DNA of 64,000 nt, taken from contig JAEXAJ010000161.1 in NCBI GenBank assembly GCA_023458215.1, positions 7,512-71,511 on the forward strand, read 5' to 3'. The notes beneath the pieces were generated by a model. It saw nothing but the letters and a program-made list of their open reading frames with translations. It had not been told where the DNA came from and made no database searches. Made by a program: the position numbers and the translations under genes. Source of the DNA: Bacteroidota bacterium. Its GTDB lineage: Bacteria; Bacteroidota; Bacteroidia; Bacteroidales; Bacteroidaceae. Shown in pieces: positions 17,422 to 26,962 of this stretch. Numbering within the stretch: the stretch's first letter is position 1; each line of letters opens with the position of its first letter.

Positions 17422-20400
17422 GAATTTCAAATCTATACTATGCCTCATTTGTCTAAGCGTATCCATGATATGCCACGGGCAGACCGGAAGATTGTTCACC
17501 GTCGACAACGAACTGTCAAGCAGCATGATTAATACCGTTTACCAAGACAAGAACGGAATCATCTGGATTGCCACAGAAGATGGTCTGAACCGATATGACG
17601 GAGCCAAATTCACCATCTATAAACACGATAAAGAAAACGAGCATTCACTACTCAACAATTATGTACGCTTCCTCTTCGAAGACCGTCACGGCCATTGCTA
17701 TGTCGGCACCCTGAGCGGACTGCAAAGTTATGATTCCGCCACAGATCAGTTTACCGACATACCACTACTAGAAAACGGAGAGCCTACCACAGCAAACGTA
17801 GCCACCATGATTGAACGCAGAAATGGAGATATATTTGTAGGAACCGCCGGTCACGGCATTTTCAAAATAGTGGAAAACAACGGTAAATTAAAAGCCGAAC
17901 ATATAGACGACCCTATCCCGAGCAGTATCGTCAACCAAATGCACGAGGACGGGAAAGGGAATTTATGGATCGGCACCGGCAATAAAGGGTTGTTTTGTAT
18001 TACTTCGAGTAAACAGACTTCTAATTTCCTCGCAACAATCAATGAAATGGGAATCTCACTCACCAGTATCTGCGAAGATGGAACGGGCAACATATATGTA
18101 GGAACACTGGGCAAAGGTTTATTCCGGTACAACAGTACTAAAGCCACCTTCGAGGCTGTTATCTCCCCTTCCTATCCGGATTTACCCATTAAAACTCTTC
18201 ACCTGGCAAGCCCCGATGAAATCTACATAGGCACCGATGGAAACGGCATGAAGGTATATGACATCAAGAAGAAAGAAATCGTAGAAGGCAAACTGAATCT
18301 CACGACTTTCGACCTCAACAAATCAAAGATTCATTCCATAATGAAAGACCGGATAGGAAATATCTGGTTGGGATTCTTCCAAAAAGGTGTATTGCTTGTA
18401 CCCGCTGTGACGAACGCATTCAAGTATTTGGGCTATAAATCGGCACAGAAAAATGTAATAGGTTCGAGTTGCATCATGGCTGTCTGTAAAGACCATACCG
18501 GCACATTGTGGGTAGGTACAGACAATGATGGTTTATACAAGGTCAATGAAAAAGGAGAACGAGTGACGCACTTTGTCCACTCTAATGACGCAAGTTCGGT
18601 TCCCTCCACTATCATGAGTATTTATGAAGACTCGAAACATAACATTTGGCTAGGGTCATACATGCAGGGAATGGCAAAGTTGGACCCGCAAACCGGACGT
18701 TGCCAATATATACAGTTAGTAAATGATAATTCCCAATCGAGCAACATGCGCGTATATTGCTTTACAGAAGACCGCCATCAAAACCTCTGGATAGGTACCA
18801 TGGGGTCGGGAATTTATCGCATGGATCTCAATACAGGCATCACCACCCGCTGCAAAGTCGGCGAACCGGGTGTGCAATATGCCAAAGATGCGAATATACT
18901 TCCCAGTTTATGGGTAACCAGCTTGCTACACTCCAAAGATGATAAGCTCTACATCGGTACTTACAACGGGCTCAGTTGTCTAGACCTGAAAACCATGGAC
19001 TTCGCTTCAACCTTCGGGAATAATAAGCTATTCCCCAATTCCGTGATTTATGCACTTTGTGAAGACAACGCCGGCAATCTCTGGATAGGTACTTCCGAAG
19101 GATTGAAATTTCTGAACCCTACCAGCCGGGAGTCTCACGACTATACCATCAAAGACGGGTTGCCGGGCAATGTAATCTGCGCTATCGTAGAAGATAAGAA
19201 TAACGAAATATGGATTAGCACAAGTTATGGTGTGGCTCGATTCAATCCTGAGCACAAGAGCTTTATTTCCTATTATGCCAACGATGGACTACAAGGCAAT
19301 GAATTCAGTAAAGGAGCCGTTTATGTGGATGCCAAAGGTGAAATCGTATTCGGAGGAGTCAATGGAGTTACCTACTTCAACCCTCAGGAGATAACCAGCA
19401 GCGCCTCGAAGCCCAGTATCTATATTACCGGATTCTACATTCACAATGAGAGTGTTAAGAAAGGGATGAAATCTGGTGGAACAGAAATAGTGGAAGGCGC
19501 TGTAATGGACGCAGACAAGTTCCACCTCTCCTACAAAGACAACTCCTTCAGCATTGAATTCTCGACTATGGAATTCAGTAACCCCGAGCGTATCACCTAT
19601 ATGTATGCCATTAACAATGAACATTGGGTCACTCTACGCCCCGGCATCAACCGGATTTCATTCAGCGACCTGGCACCGGGAGTCTACAATTTCAGTGTAA
19701 AAGCCAAGGATTATATGACGTACTCCGACACCAAGCAAATCACTATTGTAATTTCACCGGCATGGTATGCCTCCTTTTGGGCTAAATGCATCTATGCTTT
19801 GATCGTATGCGCAATTATCTACTTCATTATCATCCAAATCCGTCACCGCTACCGTGTACGTCAGGAGATACTGGAACATGTCCATGCCGAACAAATCAAT
19901 GAAGCTAAGCTGCAGTTCTTTATCAATATTTCCCACGAAATCCGTACACCGATGACGCTTATCATCAGTCCGCTGCAAAAACTAATGGCAGCAGACAAAG
20001 ATAGCGAGCGGCAACGAACCTATCATGCCATTTATAGGAATGCAGAACGTCTTCTCCGCTTGGTAAATCAGCTAATGGACATCCGTAAGATTGACAAGGG
20101 GCAAATGTTCCTGAAGTTTCAGGAAACAGAAATAGTAGGCTTCATCCGCGAATTATACAGTAGTTTCGAATATCAAGCCCATGCTAAGAAAATATCTCTT
20201 AACTACAAGCCCGAAGTAGAAGAGCTGAACGCTTGGGTAGATCCGAAGAATTTCGACAAAGTAATACTCAATGTGTTAACCAACGCACTTAAATTTACTC
20301 CGGAGGATGGTGAAATCAACATTTATCTACGTACATACAGAAATGAGGATAAGTCATCATCTATACAACATTATTTTGAAATAGTGATTGAGGATAATGG

Positions 20401-21514
20401 TATCGGTATCAATGAAAAAGAAATCGGACGTATCTTTGACCGTTTCTACCAGATACGCAACAACATCAACAATTCCGGCGTAGGTACGGGCATCGGTTTA
20501 CACCTGACGCGTTCGTTGGTAGAACTGCATCACGGAACGATTGAAGCAGAAAACAACACAGATAAAAACGGTTGTCATTTCACGATTCGTTTGCCTTTAG
20601 GTAAAGAGCATCTGAAAGCAGAAGATATAGAGGAACGCACTTCCAACACCCCGCAAATAGCCCATATCACTGCTACCGAACTAGCTCCTGTAACCGAAAC
20701 CATAAGTAGTGACGAAGAAAAGATACGTTCTAAAAGCAAACACCGCATATTAGTTGTAGAAGATGACGAAGAGATACGGAAATACATTTGCCGTGAATTA
20801 TCCGCCGATTTCCATACCTTAGAAAGCACCAACGGCAAGGAGGCACTTGAAAAGATACTTAAAAAGGCACCGGATTTGATTATCAGCGACATCATGATGC
20901 CCGAAATGGATGGATTGACCCTCTGCCGCAAAATCAGGCAAAATGTCACCGTCAACCATATCCCTATTATTTTACTTACTGCCAAAACCAGTGAAGAAGA
21001 CAATCTGGAAGGACTTGATACCGGAGCGGACGCTTACATTGTAAAGCCCTTCAGTATAGACATTCTGAAGAAGACCGTAGGAAATATCATTAAACGGCGC
21101 GAACTACTAAAGAATACTTTCAGCGGAAAGCAAGAGCAAACTGACAAAGTGCAAAAAATAGTAGTCAAATCACCGGATGAGAAGTTGATGGAACGTATAA
21201 TGAATGTTATCAACGCACAACTAAGCAATCCGAACCTTAGTGTGGAAATGATTGCCGGCGAAGTGGGTATCAGCCGAGTGCATTTACATCGTAAGCTAAA
21301 AGAGTTGACGAATCAATCGACCCGCGACTTTATCCGCAATATTCGTCTGAAACAAGCTGCAACTCTATTAGCAGAAAAGCATCATAACATTACGGAAGTG
21401 GCAACCATGACCGGCTTTGCTAATATGACTTATTTCTCTACGGCATTCAAAGAATTGTTCGGCACATCTCCTACGGCTTATATGGAACAGCATCAGGAAA
21501 AGGATACTCACTAA
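17420..21514 (+). CDS. Hybrid two-component system (HTCS) regulator
   Basis: A 1364-residue one-protein sensor and regulator. After a signal peptide, about residues 25-670 form two-bladed-sensor-type propeller repeats (many copies of GNIWIGT-like strands), followed by a Y_Y_Y domain (about 705-767) and one membrane helix (about 786-812). The cytoplasmic part has HisKA with phosphoacceptor His839 (SHEIRTP), an ATPase domain (about 940-1057), a receiver domain with Asp1157 (ISDIMMPEMDG) and a C-terminal AraC helix-turn-helix (about 1257-1360). It lies right after the xylan enzymes and converges on susD, so it most likely senses a xylan fragment and switches on both arms. I start at ATG 17420; an upstream TTG would spoil the signal peptide. 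Confidence 0.95.
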   Translation: MNFKSILCLICLSVSMICHGQTGRLFTVDNELSSSMINTVYQDKNGIIWIATEDGLNRYDGAKFTIYKHDKENEHSLLNNYVRFLFEDRHGHCYVGTLSGLQSYDSATDQFTDIPLLENGEPTTANVATMIERRNGDIFVGTAGHGIFKIVENNGKLKAEHIDDPIPSSIVNQMHEDGKGNLWIGTGNKGLFCITSSKQTSNFLATINEMGISLTSICEDGTGNIYVGTLGKGLFRYNSTKATFEAVISPSYPDLPIKTLHLASPDEIYIGTDGNGMKVYDIKKKEIVEGKLNLTTFDLNKSKIHSIMKDRIGNIWLGFFQKGVLLVPAVTNAFKYLGYKSAQKNVIGSSCIMAVCKDHTGTLWVGTDNDGLYKVNEKGERVTHFVHSNDASSVPSTIMSIYEDSKHNIWLGSYMQGMAKLDPQTGRCQYIQLVNDNSQSSNMRVYCFTEDRHQNLWIGTMGSGIYRMDLNTGITTRCKVGEPGVQYAKDANILPSLWVTSLLHSKDDKLYIGTYNGLSCLDLKTMDFASTFGNNKLFPNSVIYALCEDNAGNLWIGTSEGLKFLNPTSRESHDYTIKDGLPGNVICAIVEDKNNEIWISTSYGVARFNPEHKSFISYYANDGLQGNEFSKGAVYVDAKGEIVFGGVNGVTYFNPQEITSSASKPSIYITGFYIHNESVKKGMKSGGTEIVEGAVMDADKFHLSYKDNSFSIEFSTMEFSNPERITYMYAINNEHWVTLRPGINRISFSDLAPGVYNFSVKAKDYMTYSDTKQITIVISPAWYASFWAKCIYALIVCAIIYFIIIQIRHRYRVRQEILEHVHAEQINEAKLQFFINISHEIRTPMTLIISPLQKLMAADKDSERQRTYHAIYRNAERLLRLVNQLMDIRKIDKGQMFLKFQETEIVGFIRELYSSFEYQAHAKKISLNYKPEVEELNAWVDPKNFDKVILNVLTNALKFTPEDGEINIYLRTYRNEDKSSSIQHYFEIVIEDNGIGINEKEIGRIFDRFYQIRNNINNSGVGTGIGLHLTRSLVELHHGTIEAENNTDKNGCHFTIRLPLGKEHLKAEDIEERTSNTPQIAHITATELAPVTETISSDEEKIRSKSKHRILVVEDDEEIRKYICRELSADFHTLESTNGKEALEKILKKAPDLIISDIMMPEMDGLTLCRKIRQNVTVNHIPIILLTAKTSEEDNLEGLDTGADAYIVKPFSIDILKKTVGNIIKRRELLKNTFSGKQEQTDKVQKIVVKSPDEKLMERIMNVINAQLSNPNLSVEMIAGEVGISRVHLHRKLKELTNQSTRDFIRNIRLKQAATLLAEKHHNITEVATMTGFANMTYFSTAFKELFGTSPTAYMEQHQEKDTH

Positions 21515-21524
21515 AGAGCAGAAA

Positions 21525-21563
21525 GAGGGTGAATCCTATGGTCTTTCCATAAAATTCACCCTC
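21525..21563. terminator. Bidirectional terminator between HTCS and susD genes
   Basis: GAGGGTGAAT at 21525-21534 pairs perfectly with 21554-21563, with a smaller inner stem. It lies between the two convergent stops. Confidence 0.7.
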
Positions 21564-21613
21564 ATATTATATTAACCTATCTAAAACCATGTACAGACTT
21601 CTGTACACATTTA

Positions 21614-23554
21614 TCAATAACCTGGATTCTGATATGCTTTCTTTTCCTCGGCAGACATCTCCATACCATCGATCTGTCCTTGCGGAATAGGACGCAGGTA
21701 GTGGTACTTCTCAATGGTACGTGTATAGGTTTTAGGAGTAGTATCTCCATAATCGGTACCGCAAATCACATAAGTTTCAGCATATTCGTTCCACTTCTGT
21801 GTACGAACCAAATCGAACCAACGGTAACCTTCACCAAAGAATTCGCGTGAACGCTCGTCAAGAATGTAGTTGATGTCAATCACAGCCGGAGTGGCTGCTA
21901 CCATAGCTGCACTATTGTCTGCTATAAAGGATACATTCTGAGCATTGCTAAAAGTCCACTTACCGGCACGGGCACGCAATACATTTACAAGTTCACGGGC
22001 ACTCTTTCCGGCTTTGGGTGTGGCACCTTGTACAGCTGCTTCGGCGGCTATCAGATAGAGTTCGGAGAACTTAGCTATGTTGTAGGGACGCGTGCTACCT
22101 GCATTAGGCTGACCTGCGCCGGTACCATTGTCGGTACGATAAGGGCCGAGCTTCCACAATCCGGGATATGCACGACGACTGATAGCACTGGGACCGAATA
22201 CATAGTCGGCACGATTGGGCAAAGTACCGCCACCTACATTACTTACTCCATTATTGCCGGGATATTGAATCTTAGCATCATCTTCATTGAGGAATGTAAG
22301 AATAGGATCACCTTCTTTAAGATCCAGATTGTTAGCACTCTTCACCACAGTCCACTTATTACCGGCCTTCGACCAGTTAGTACGATAAACAGTGGTGAAT
22401 GTTCCATCATAACGAGAATCATTGGACTTGTCGGCAAAGGTTTTCTTAAACACTCCATGAGGAGGAGCCATACGTGTCCATGGACGACCATAAGCCTGTT
22501 CTGCTACACGAATAACCGGATTCACTTTGGCACCGTCAACCGAGCCTTGCAGATCGGTGTAATTCCAATTCATCATCCAGCTGGCAAAGTTATCCGGAGC
22601 TCCACCGCTACCGTATGACAAACTACCACCATTATAATACTCATCACTCTGAGTATGGTCGGCATAAAGCAGAATCTCTTTATTACGGTCATTAGTACCT
22701 ACGTTCACTTTATAGAAACTCTCTTCCAAGCCAAACGGACCGGGATTTTCAATAGCCTCAGTCGCTATGTTGTATGCCTGCTGATAATACCATGCCGCAT
22801 CATGTCCATCCGGATCTGTACGGGGACATTCGGGATAAGTGGGTATATTATTCGGATTATTCAACCACCATGCATAAGTCATATATGCCTTTGAGAGATA
22901 TAGACGAGCTACAGTCTTCGTTACACCACCCGTCATGCGAGGATTAGCCGGCAAATTCTCAACAGCGGTTAGCAAGTCAGGGAAAATAGCTTTTGTATAA
23001 ACTTCAGGCACAGTATTGCGTACTGAGGTACGTGAAGTAGTGATATTGAACTTCAGTTCACCCGATCCAAGATCCAATGGTACTCCGCCAAATGTCTGAA
23101 CGAGTAAAAAGTAATCGAATGCACGGAAAAAACGTGCTTCGGCAATCAATGCTTCGCTGACCCCTACGGCGGCACCATTCTCAATAACACCATTTGCCGT
23201 ATTAATGTTAGCAAAAGCAGGTCCCCATGCTGCGTCCGAACGGCTGCTGGTTGCCGTTAAACTACCTACTCCCGAAAGGTCGGCATCTTTAAAGTTGCCG
23301 TCGGCAGACTGTGCATAGGTTGCTTCATCCGTTCCTGTCAGACAAGAGTTGTAATAATAGGCCTGTCCATAAATATAACGCAGATGTGCATACATGGAGA
23401 TAATACCACCTTCAACGCCTCGTTCTGTTTTGAAGAAATTAGGGTCGTACGAGCTACGAGGCTGTTCATCCAAAATGCCGGAACAAGCTGTAGCCAGGAA
23501 CAAAGCCATTGTGGCTGTTCCTAATACTCTTATTTTAGATAATATAGGTTTCAT
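21614..23554 (-). CDS. SusD-like nutrient-binding outer membrane lipoprotein
   Basis: A 646-residue surface glycan-binding partner of the SusC-like transporter. A lipoprotein signal with Cys24 (ATAC) is followed by CSGILDEQPRSSYDP, typical of SusD. The C-terminal region has ELYLIAAEAA, NVLRARAG, IDINYILDERSREFFGEGYRWFDLVRTQKW and a closing LRPIPQGQID, all family hallmarks. It starts 11 bases after the susC stop and so is co-transcribed. The ligand is inferred to be decorated xylan from the GH115, GH67 and GH10 genes around it. Confidence 0.96.
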   Translation of the reverse strand: MKPILSKIRVLGTATMALFLATACSGILDEQPRSSYDPNFFKTERGVEGGIISMYAHLRYIYGQAYYYNSCLTGTDEATYAQSADGNFKDADLSGVGSLTATSSRSDAAWGPAFANINTANGVIENGAAVGVSEALIAEARFFRAFDYFLLVQTFGGVPLDLGSGELKFNITTSRTSVRNTVPEVYTKAIFPDLLTAVENLPANPRMTGGVTKTVARLYLSKAYMTYAWWLNNPNNIPTYPECPRTDPDGHDAAWYYQQAYNIATEAIENPGPFGLEESFYKVNVGTNDRNKEILLYADHTQSDEYYNGGSLSYGSGGAPDNFASWMMNWNYTDLQGSVDGAKVNPVIRVAEQAYGRPWTRMAPPHGVFKKTFADKSNDSRYDGTFTTVYRTNWSKAGNKWTVVKSANNLDLKEGDPILTFLNEDDAKIQYPGNNGVSNVGGGTLPNRADYVFGPSAISRRAYPGLWKLGPYRTDNGTGAGQPNAGSTRPYNIAKFSELYLIAAEAAVQGATPKAGKSARELVNVLRARAGKWTFSNAQNVSFIADNSAAMVAATPAVIDINYILDERSREFFGEGYRWFDLVRTQKWNEYAETYVICGTDYGDTTPKTYTRTIEKYHYLRPIPQGQIDGMEMSAEEKKAYQNPGY

Positions 23555-23565
23555 AATTGTCTTTA

Positions 23566-26500
23566 TTAGAATGTCAAGTTAATACCAAATAAATAGTTAC
23601 GGGTAGAAGGCGAGTTAGTACCTACCGTCAGGAAACGCTTCTGGATGCCATCGGTTACAGCTACATTTTCATTGCCATAGGAGTTTGTTTCGGGATCAAG
23701 CCCTGTTTCCTTATGGTACGGTGAGCAGATAACGAATGGATTCTGCACAGTCAAGTAAGCGCGTAAGCTTTGAACTCCCAAATGTTTCAACCATTGCATG
23801 TTTTCAAAGTTATAACCTAATGAGATGTTACGAACCTTCCAATAAGAAGCATCGAAATATCCCAGTGTGCTACCATATTTAGGATTATCACCACTCTGAA
23901 TACCTCCCGGCTTCGGATATTTGGCATTGGTATTTTCTTCTGTCCAGTAATCAACATCCACTTGACCGCGGCGTCCCGACAACATATTCAAGTAACCATT
24001 AGCATGGTGCAGTGTACTGATAAGTTTACCTCCGCATTTAAATGCAGTTATAATATTCAGGTCGAAACCTTTATAAGCCAAGCGTGTGCTGAACCCACCC
24101 TGGAACTTGGGCTCCAAACTGATTTTCTGACGATCTTCCGGACCAATCTGGCGGGTTGGAGTTCCATCTTCTTTATAATCACCTGTATACTTCACTTTAA
24201 TCATACCTACATTACCACCCGGCTCAAGTATATTAAGATAAGGGTCACCTTCTTGCCATATACCGATCTTTTCATAATCATAGATAACATCGATTGGGAA
24301 ACCAACGAACCAGTTATTAGGTTCATCTTTATTAGCACCGGATGCAAGTTCTGTCAACTTATTACGATTGGCGGAGAGATTAAGACTGGCATCCCAAGTC
24401 CAACCATTGTAGTTATCGAGAATAGTTCCATTCAAGGTAAGTTCAATACCTTTGTTTTCTGTCTTTCCTACATTCCCCATATAACTGCTTACACCCGATG
24501 TGGCAGGCAAATTTACGCTTTGCAGCAAGTCCGAAGTCTTCTGCATATAGTATTCCACCGTACCGGACAAGCGACCTCCGAACATGGTAAAATCAAGACC
24601 GAAGTTCCAGGTAGAAGAGTATTCCCAACCTAACATTGAATTGGGCAACTCTGATACATAGTAACCCGTAGCATACCCTGTAGGACCAAAATTATAAGGG
24701 CGGGTAGATAATTTACCAAAAGTAGCGTATGGTTTTACAGCTTGATTGGAAGTCTGACCATAACCCGCACGTATTTTCAATATATCCAACCACTTGACAT
24801 CTTCCATGAACGACTCCTGACGAATATTCCAACCTACTGAAACCGCAGGATAGGTATGCCATTGATGTCCTTTAGCCAAACGGGATGAAGCATCGGCACG
24901 TACGGTTGCCATCAACATATAACGGTTGTCATAAGTATACATCGCACGTCCCATCCATGACATCAAGCCTGTCTTCTGATAGTCCCAGTTGTTAGGATCG
25001 ACCGTAATAGTGCTCTCGGCGCGACCGATGTTGTAGTATTGGAAGTATTCGGCGGGGATATCTTTACCAGCCACTTGCGAACGAGTATATATTGTTTGTT
25101 CAGCAGAATACATACCAACCACATTGAACTGATGCTTTCCGATAGTACGATCGTAAGTCAGCAGGTTTTCTACAGCCCAGTTGGTAGTTTCAGTATGCGA
25201 CAAAGAAGCGGTAGAAGGAGTATCGATTGTAGAACTATTCACCCCCTCGCCAGTAAAAGCGCCACCTTTACTTGAACGATAATTCAAACCCAAGTTCACA
25301 CGATATTTCAAGCCTTTGAGCCAAGGGCATTGTACTTCTGCAAAAAGATTGTTATAAGTACCGTATGCCTGAGTTTCGCTCAACCATGTATCTTGAAGTC
25401 CTTCGGCTACGGAACGAGTGAGCACAAATGTTTCGTCTTGAGGCATCTTCACCGTACGCTTCAAACTGCCATCTTCCTTATACGGATTAACAATGGGCGA
25501 CATAGAGAGTACATTGTAAAGACCGATATTAGAACCTTTGGTTACATTGTAATTGGAATTAGTAGTTAATCCGAAACGGAAATATTTGCCAACACCCTGG
25601 TCGAACGAACCACGCAAAGAGTAACGGGTATAATTCTGGGTAGGAATAACTCCTTGATCTTTGTAATAACCCGCACCGAAACTGTAACTGCCATTATTGG
25701 TACCACCGCCTACACTAATGTCATGGCTAGTAGTCATACCATCACGATACATCAAATCCTGCCAATCGGTATCCACGTCATCGGCCTCATCAAGCGAGTT
25801 CTGGAATTTACCTGCATACTTACGCATCTCGGCATACTTCTGACCGCTCATCATAGGATATTTGGAGAATACTTTCTTCAAACCTACATAACCATTGTAC
25901 GTGAACTTGGCAGGAGTACCCTGAGCACCGCGATTGGTAGTAATCAAAATAACACCATTGGCACCACGCGAACCATAGATAGCAGTAGAAGAAGCGTCCT
26001 TCAAAATGTCCATGCTCTTAATATCGCTCGGATTGATATCAGACAAGTTGCCCATAAATGGAATACCATCCAATACCACCAACGGATCGTTGGAAGCATT
26101 CAGCGAACGTGTACCACGAACACGGATCTGCATCGTAGCACCCGGTTGTGAAGAAGTCTGAGACATGTCTACACCGGCAATACGATTCTGTAAAGCATAG
26201 GTAATGTTCGTTGCAGGAACTTCACGCAACTTGTCACCCTGTACGGAAGCGATAGATCCGGTAACGTCGGACTTACGTGCCGTACCATAACCGATAACCA
26301 CTACTTCCTCCAAAGCTTTAGAGTCTTCATTTAAAGTAACTTTCATATCCGCATTTCCTCTTACCGGTATCTCTTGCGTAATGTATCCTATATAAGAGAT
26401 TATGAGGGTTGCGTTCTTCTTTACCGAGAGTGAGAAGTGACCATCCAAATCGGTTATCATACCATTGGTAGTACCTTTTTCCGTAACATTGGCACCGATA

Positions 26501-26628
26501 ACCGGTTCGCCGGTGTTGTCTATTACCGTACCCTTTACTGTAATATCCTGCGCAAAGCCACACAGAGGTATCAAGCAGAGTAAAAACAATAGCCCAAAGG
26601 CTTTAAAATTGAAATTAGTGTCTTTCAT
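23566..26628 (-). CDS. SusC-like TonB-dependent outer membrane transporter
   Basis: A 1020-residue outer membrane importer. Signal peptide to about residue 26, then a carboxypeptidase-regulatory-like domain (VKGTVIDNTGEPVIGANV), the SusC-specific segment EEVVVIGYGTARKSDVTGSI, the plug (ALQNRIAGVDM, VLDGIPF, DASSTAIYGSRGANGVI) and a long beta barrel ending in the aromatic-terminated LFGINLTF. It forms a pair with SusD. Its own promoter lies upstream in the 334-base gap behind GH115. Confidence 0.97.
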   Translation of the reverse strand: MKDTNFNFKAFGLLFLLCLIPLCGFAQDITVKGTVIDNTGEPVIGANVTEKGTTNGMITDLDGHFSLSVKKNATLIISYIGYITQEIPVRGNADMKVTLNEDSKALEEVVVIGYGTARKSDVTGSIASVQGDKLREVPATNITYALQNRIAGVDMSQTSSQPGATMQIRVRGTRSLNASNDPLVVLDGIPFMGNLSDINPSDIKSMDILKDASSTAIYGSRGANGVILITTNRGAQGTPAKFTYNGYVGLKKVFSKYPMMSGQKYAEMRKYAGKFQNSLDEADDVDTDWQDLMYRDGMTTSHDISVGGGTNNGSYSFGAGYYKDQGVIPTQNYTRYSLRGSFDQGVGKYFRFGLTTNSNYNVTKGSNIGLYNVLSMSPIVNPYKEDGSLKRTVKMPQDETFVLTRSVAEGLQDTWLSETQAYGTYNNLFAEVQCPWLKGLKYRVNLGLNYRSSKGGAFTGEGVNSSTIDTPSTASLSHTETTNWAVENLLTYDRTIGKHQFNVVGMYSAEQTIYTRSQVAGKDIPAEYFQYYNIGRAESTITVDPNNWDYQKTGLMSWMGRAMYTYDNRYMLMATVRADASSRLAKGHQWHTYPAVSVGWNIRQESFMEDVKWLDILKIRAGYGQTSNQAVKPYATFGKLSTRPYNFGPTGYATGYYVSELPNSMLGWEYSSTWNFGLDFTMFGGRLSGTVEYYMQKTSDLLQSVNLPATSGVSSYMGNVGKTENKGIELTLNGTILDNYNGWTWDASLNLSANRNKLTELASGANKDEPNNWFVGFPIDVIYDYEKIGIWQEGDPYLNILEPGGNVGMIKVKYTGDYKEDGTPTRQIGPEDRQKISLEPKFQGGFSTRLAYKGFDLNIITAFKCGGKLISTLHHANGYLNMLSGRRGQVDVDYWTEENTNAKYPKPGGIQSGDNPKYGSTLGYFDASYWKVRNISLGYNFENMQWLKHLGVQSLRAYLTVQNPFVICSPYHKETGLDPETNSYGNENVAVTDGIQKRFLTVGTNSPSTRNYLFGINLTF

Positions 26629-26787
26629 AAAAACATACTTAAATTAATAATATAAATGGTTTATTCTAATCGAGTAATAGTAATAAGGCATTATTCTACG
26701 TTTCCATACTAATTCTTTTAAAGGTTAAACATTCTCTGAATTTATCAGCAAACCCGAAATAACTCCAGCGATTTGCTTTCATGCAGA

Positions 26788-26819
26788 CAAAGTTATCAAC
26801 TCAAATGAAAATGGCTCAA
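26788..26819 (-). promoter_or_regulatory. Promoter of the susC-susD operon
   Basis: Minus-strand TAACTTTG (26788-26795) is preceded by TTG (26817-26819) at a 21-base distance, which matches the Bacteroides consensus. It predicts a leader of about 150 bases before susC. The rest of the 334-base gap (26629-26962) is AT-rich and probably holds the regulator site, but I could not define one. Confidence 0.6.
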
Positions 26820-26962
26820 TGATTATGATACATGATCTTTATGCCTCGTTACAGCATTCCAAATCAATGTAACATTATCTTTCGACCACATTACTTAATA
26901 CACTCATACACTTGTATATCAAACACATACATTCAATATATCTAGTTAAAAGAAGTACTGAT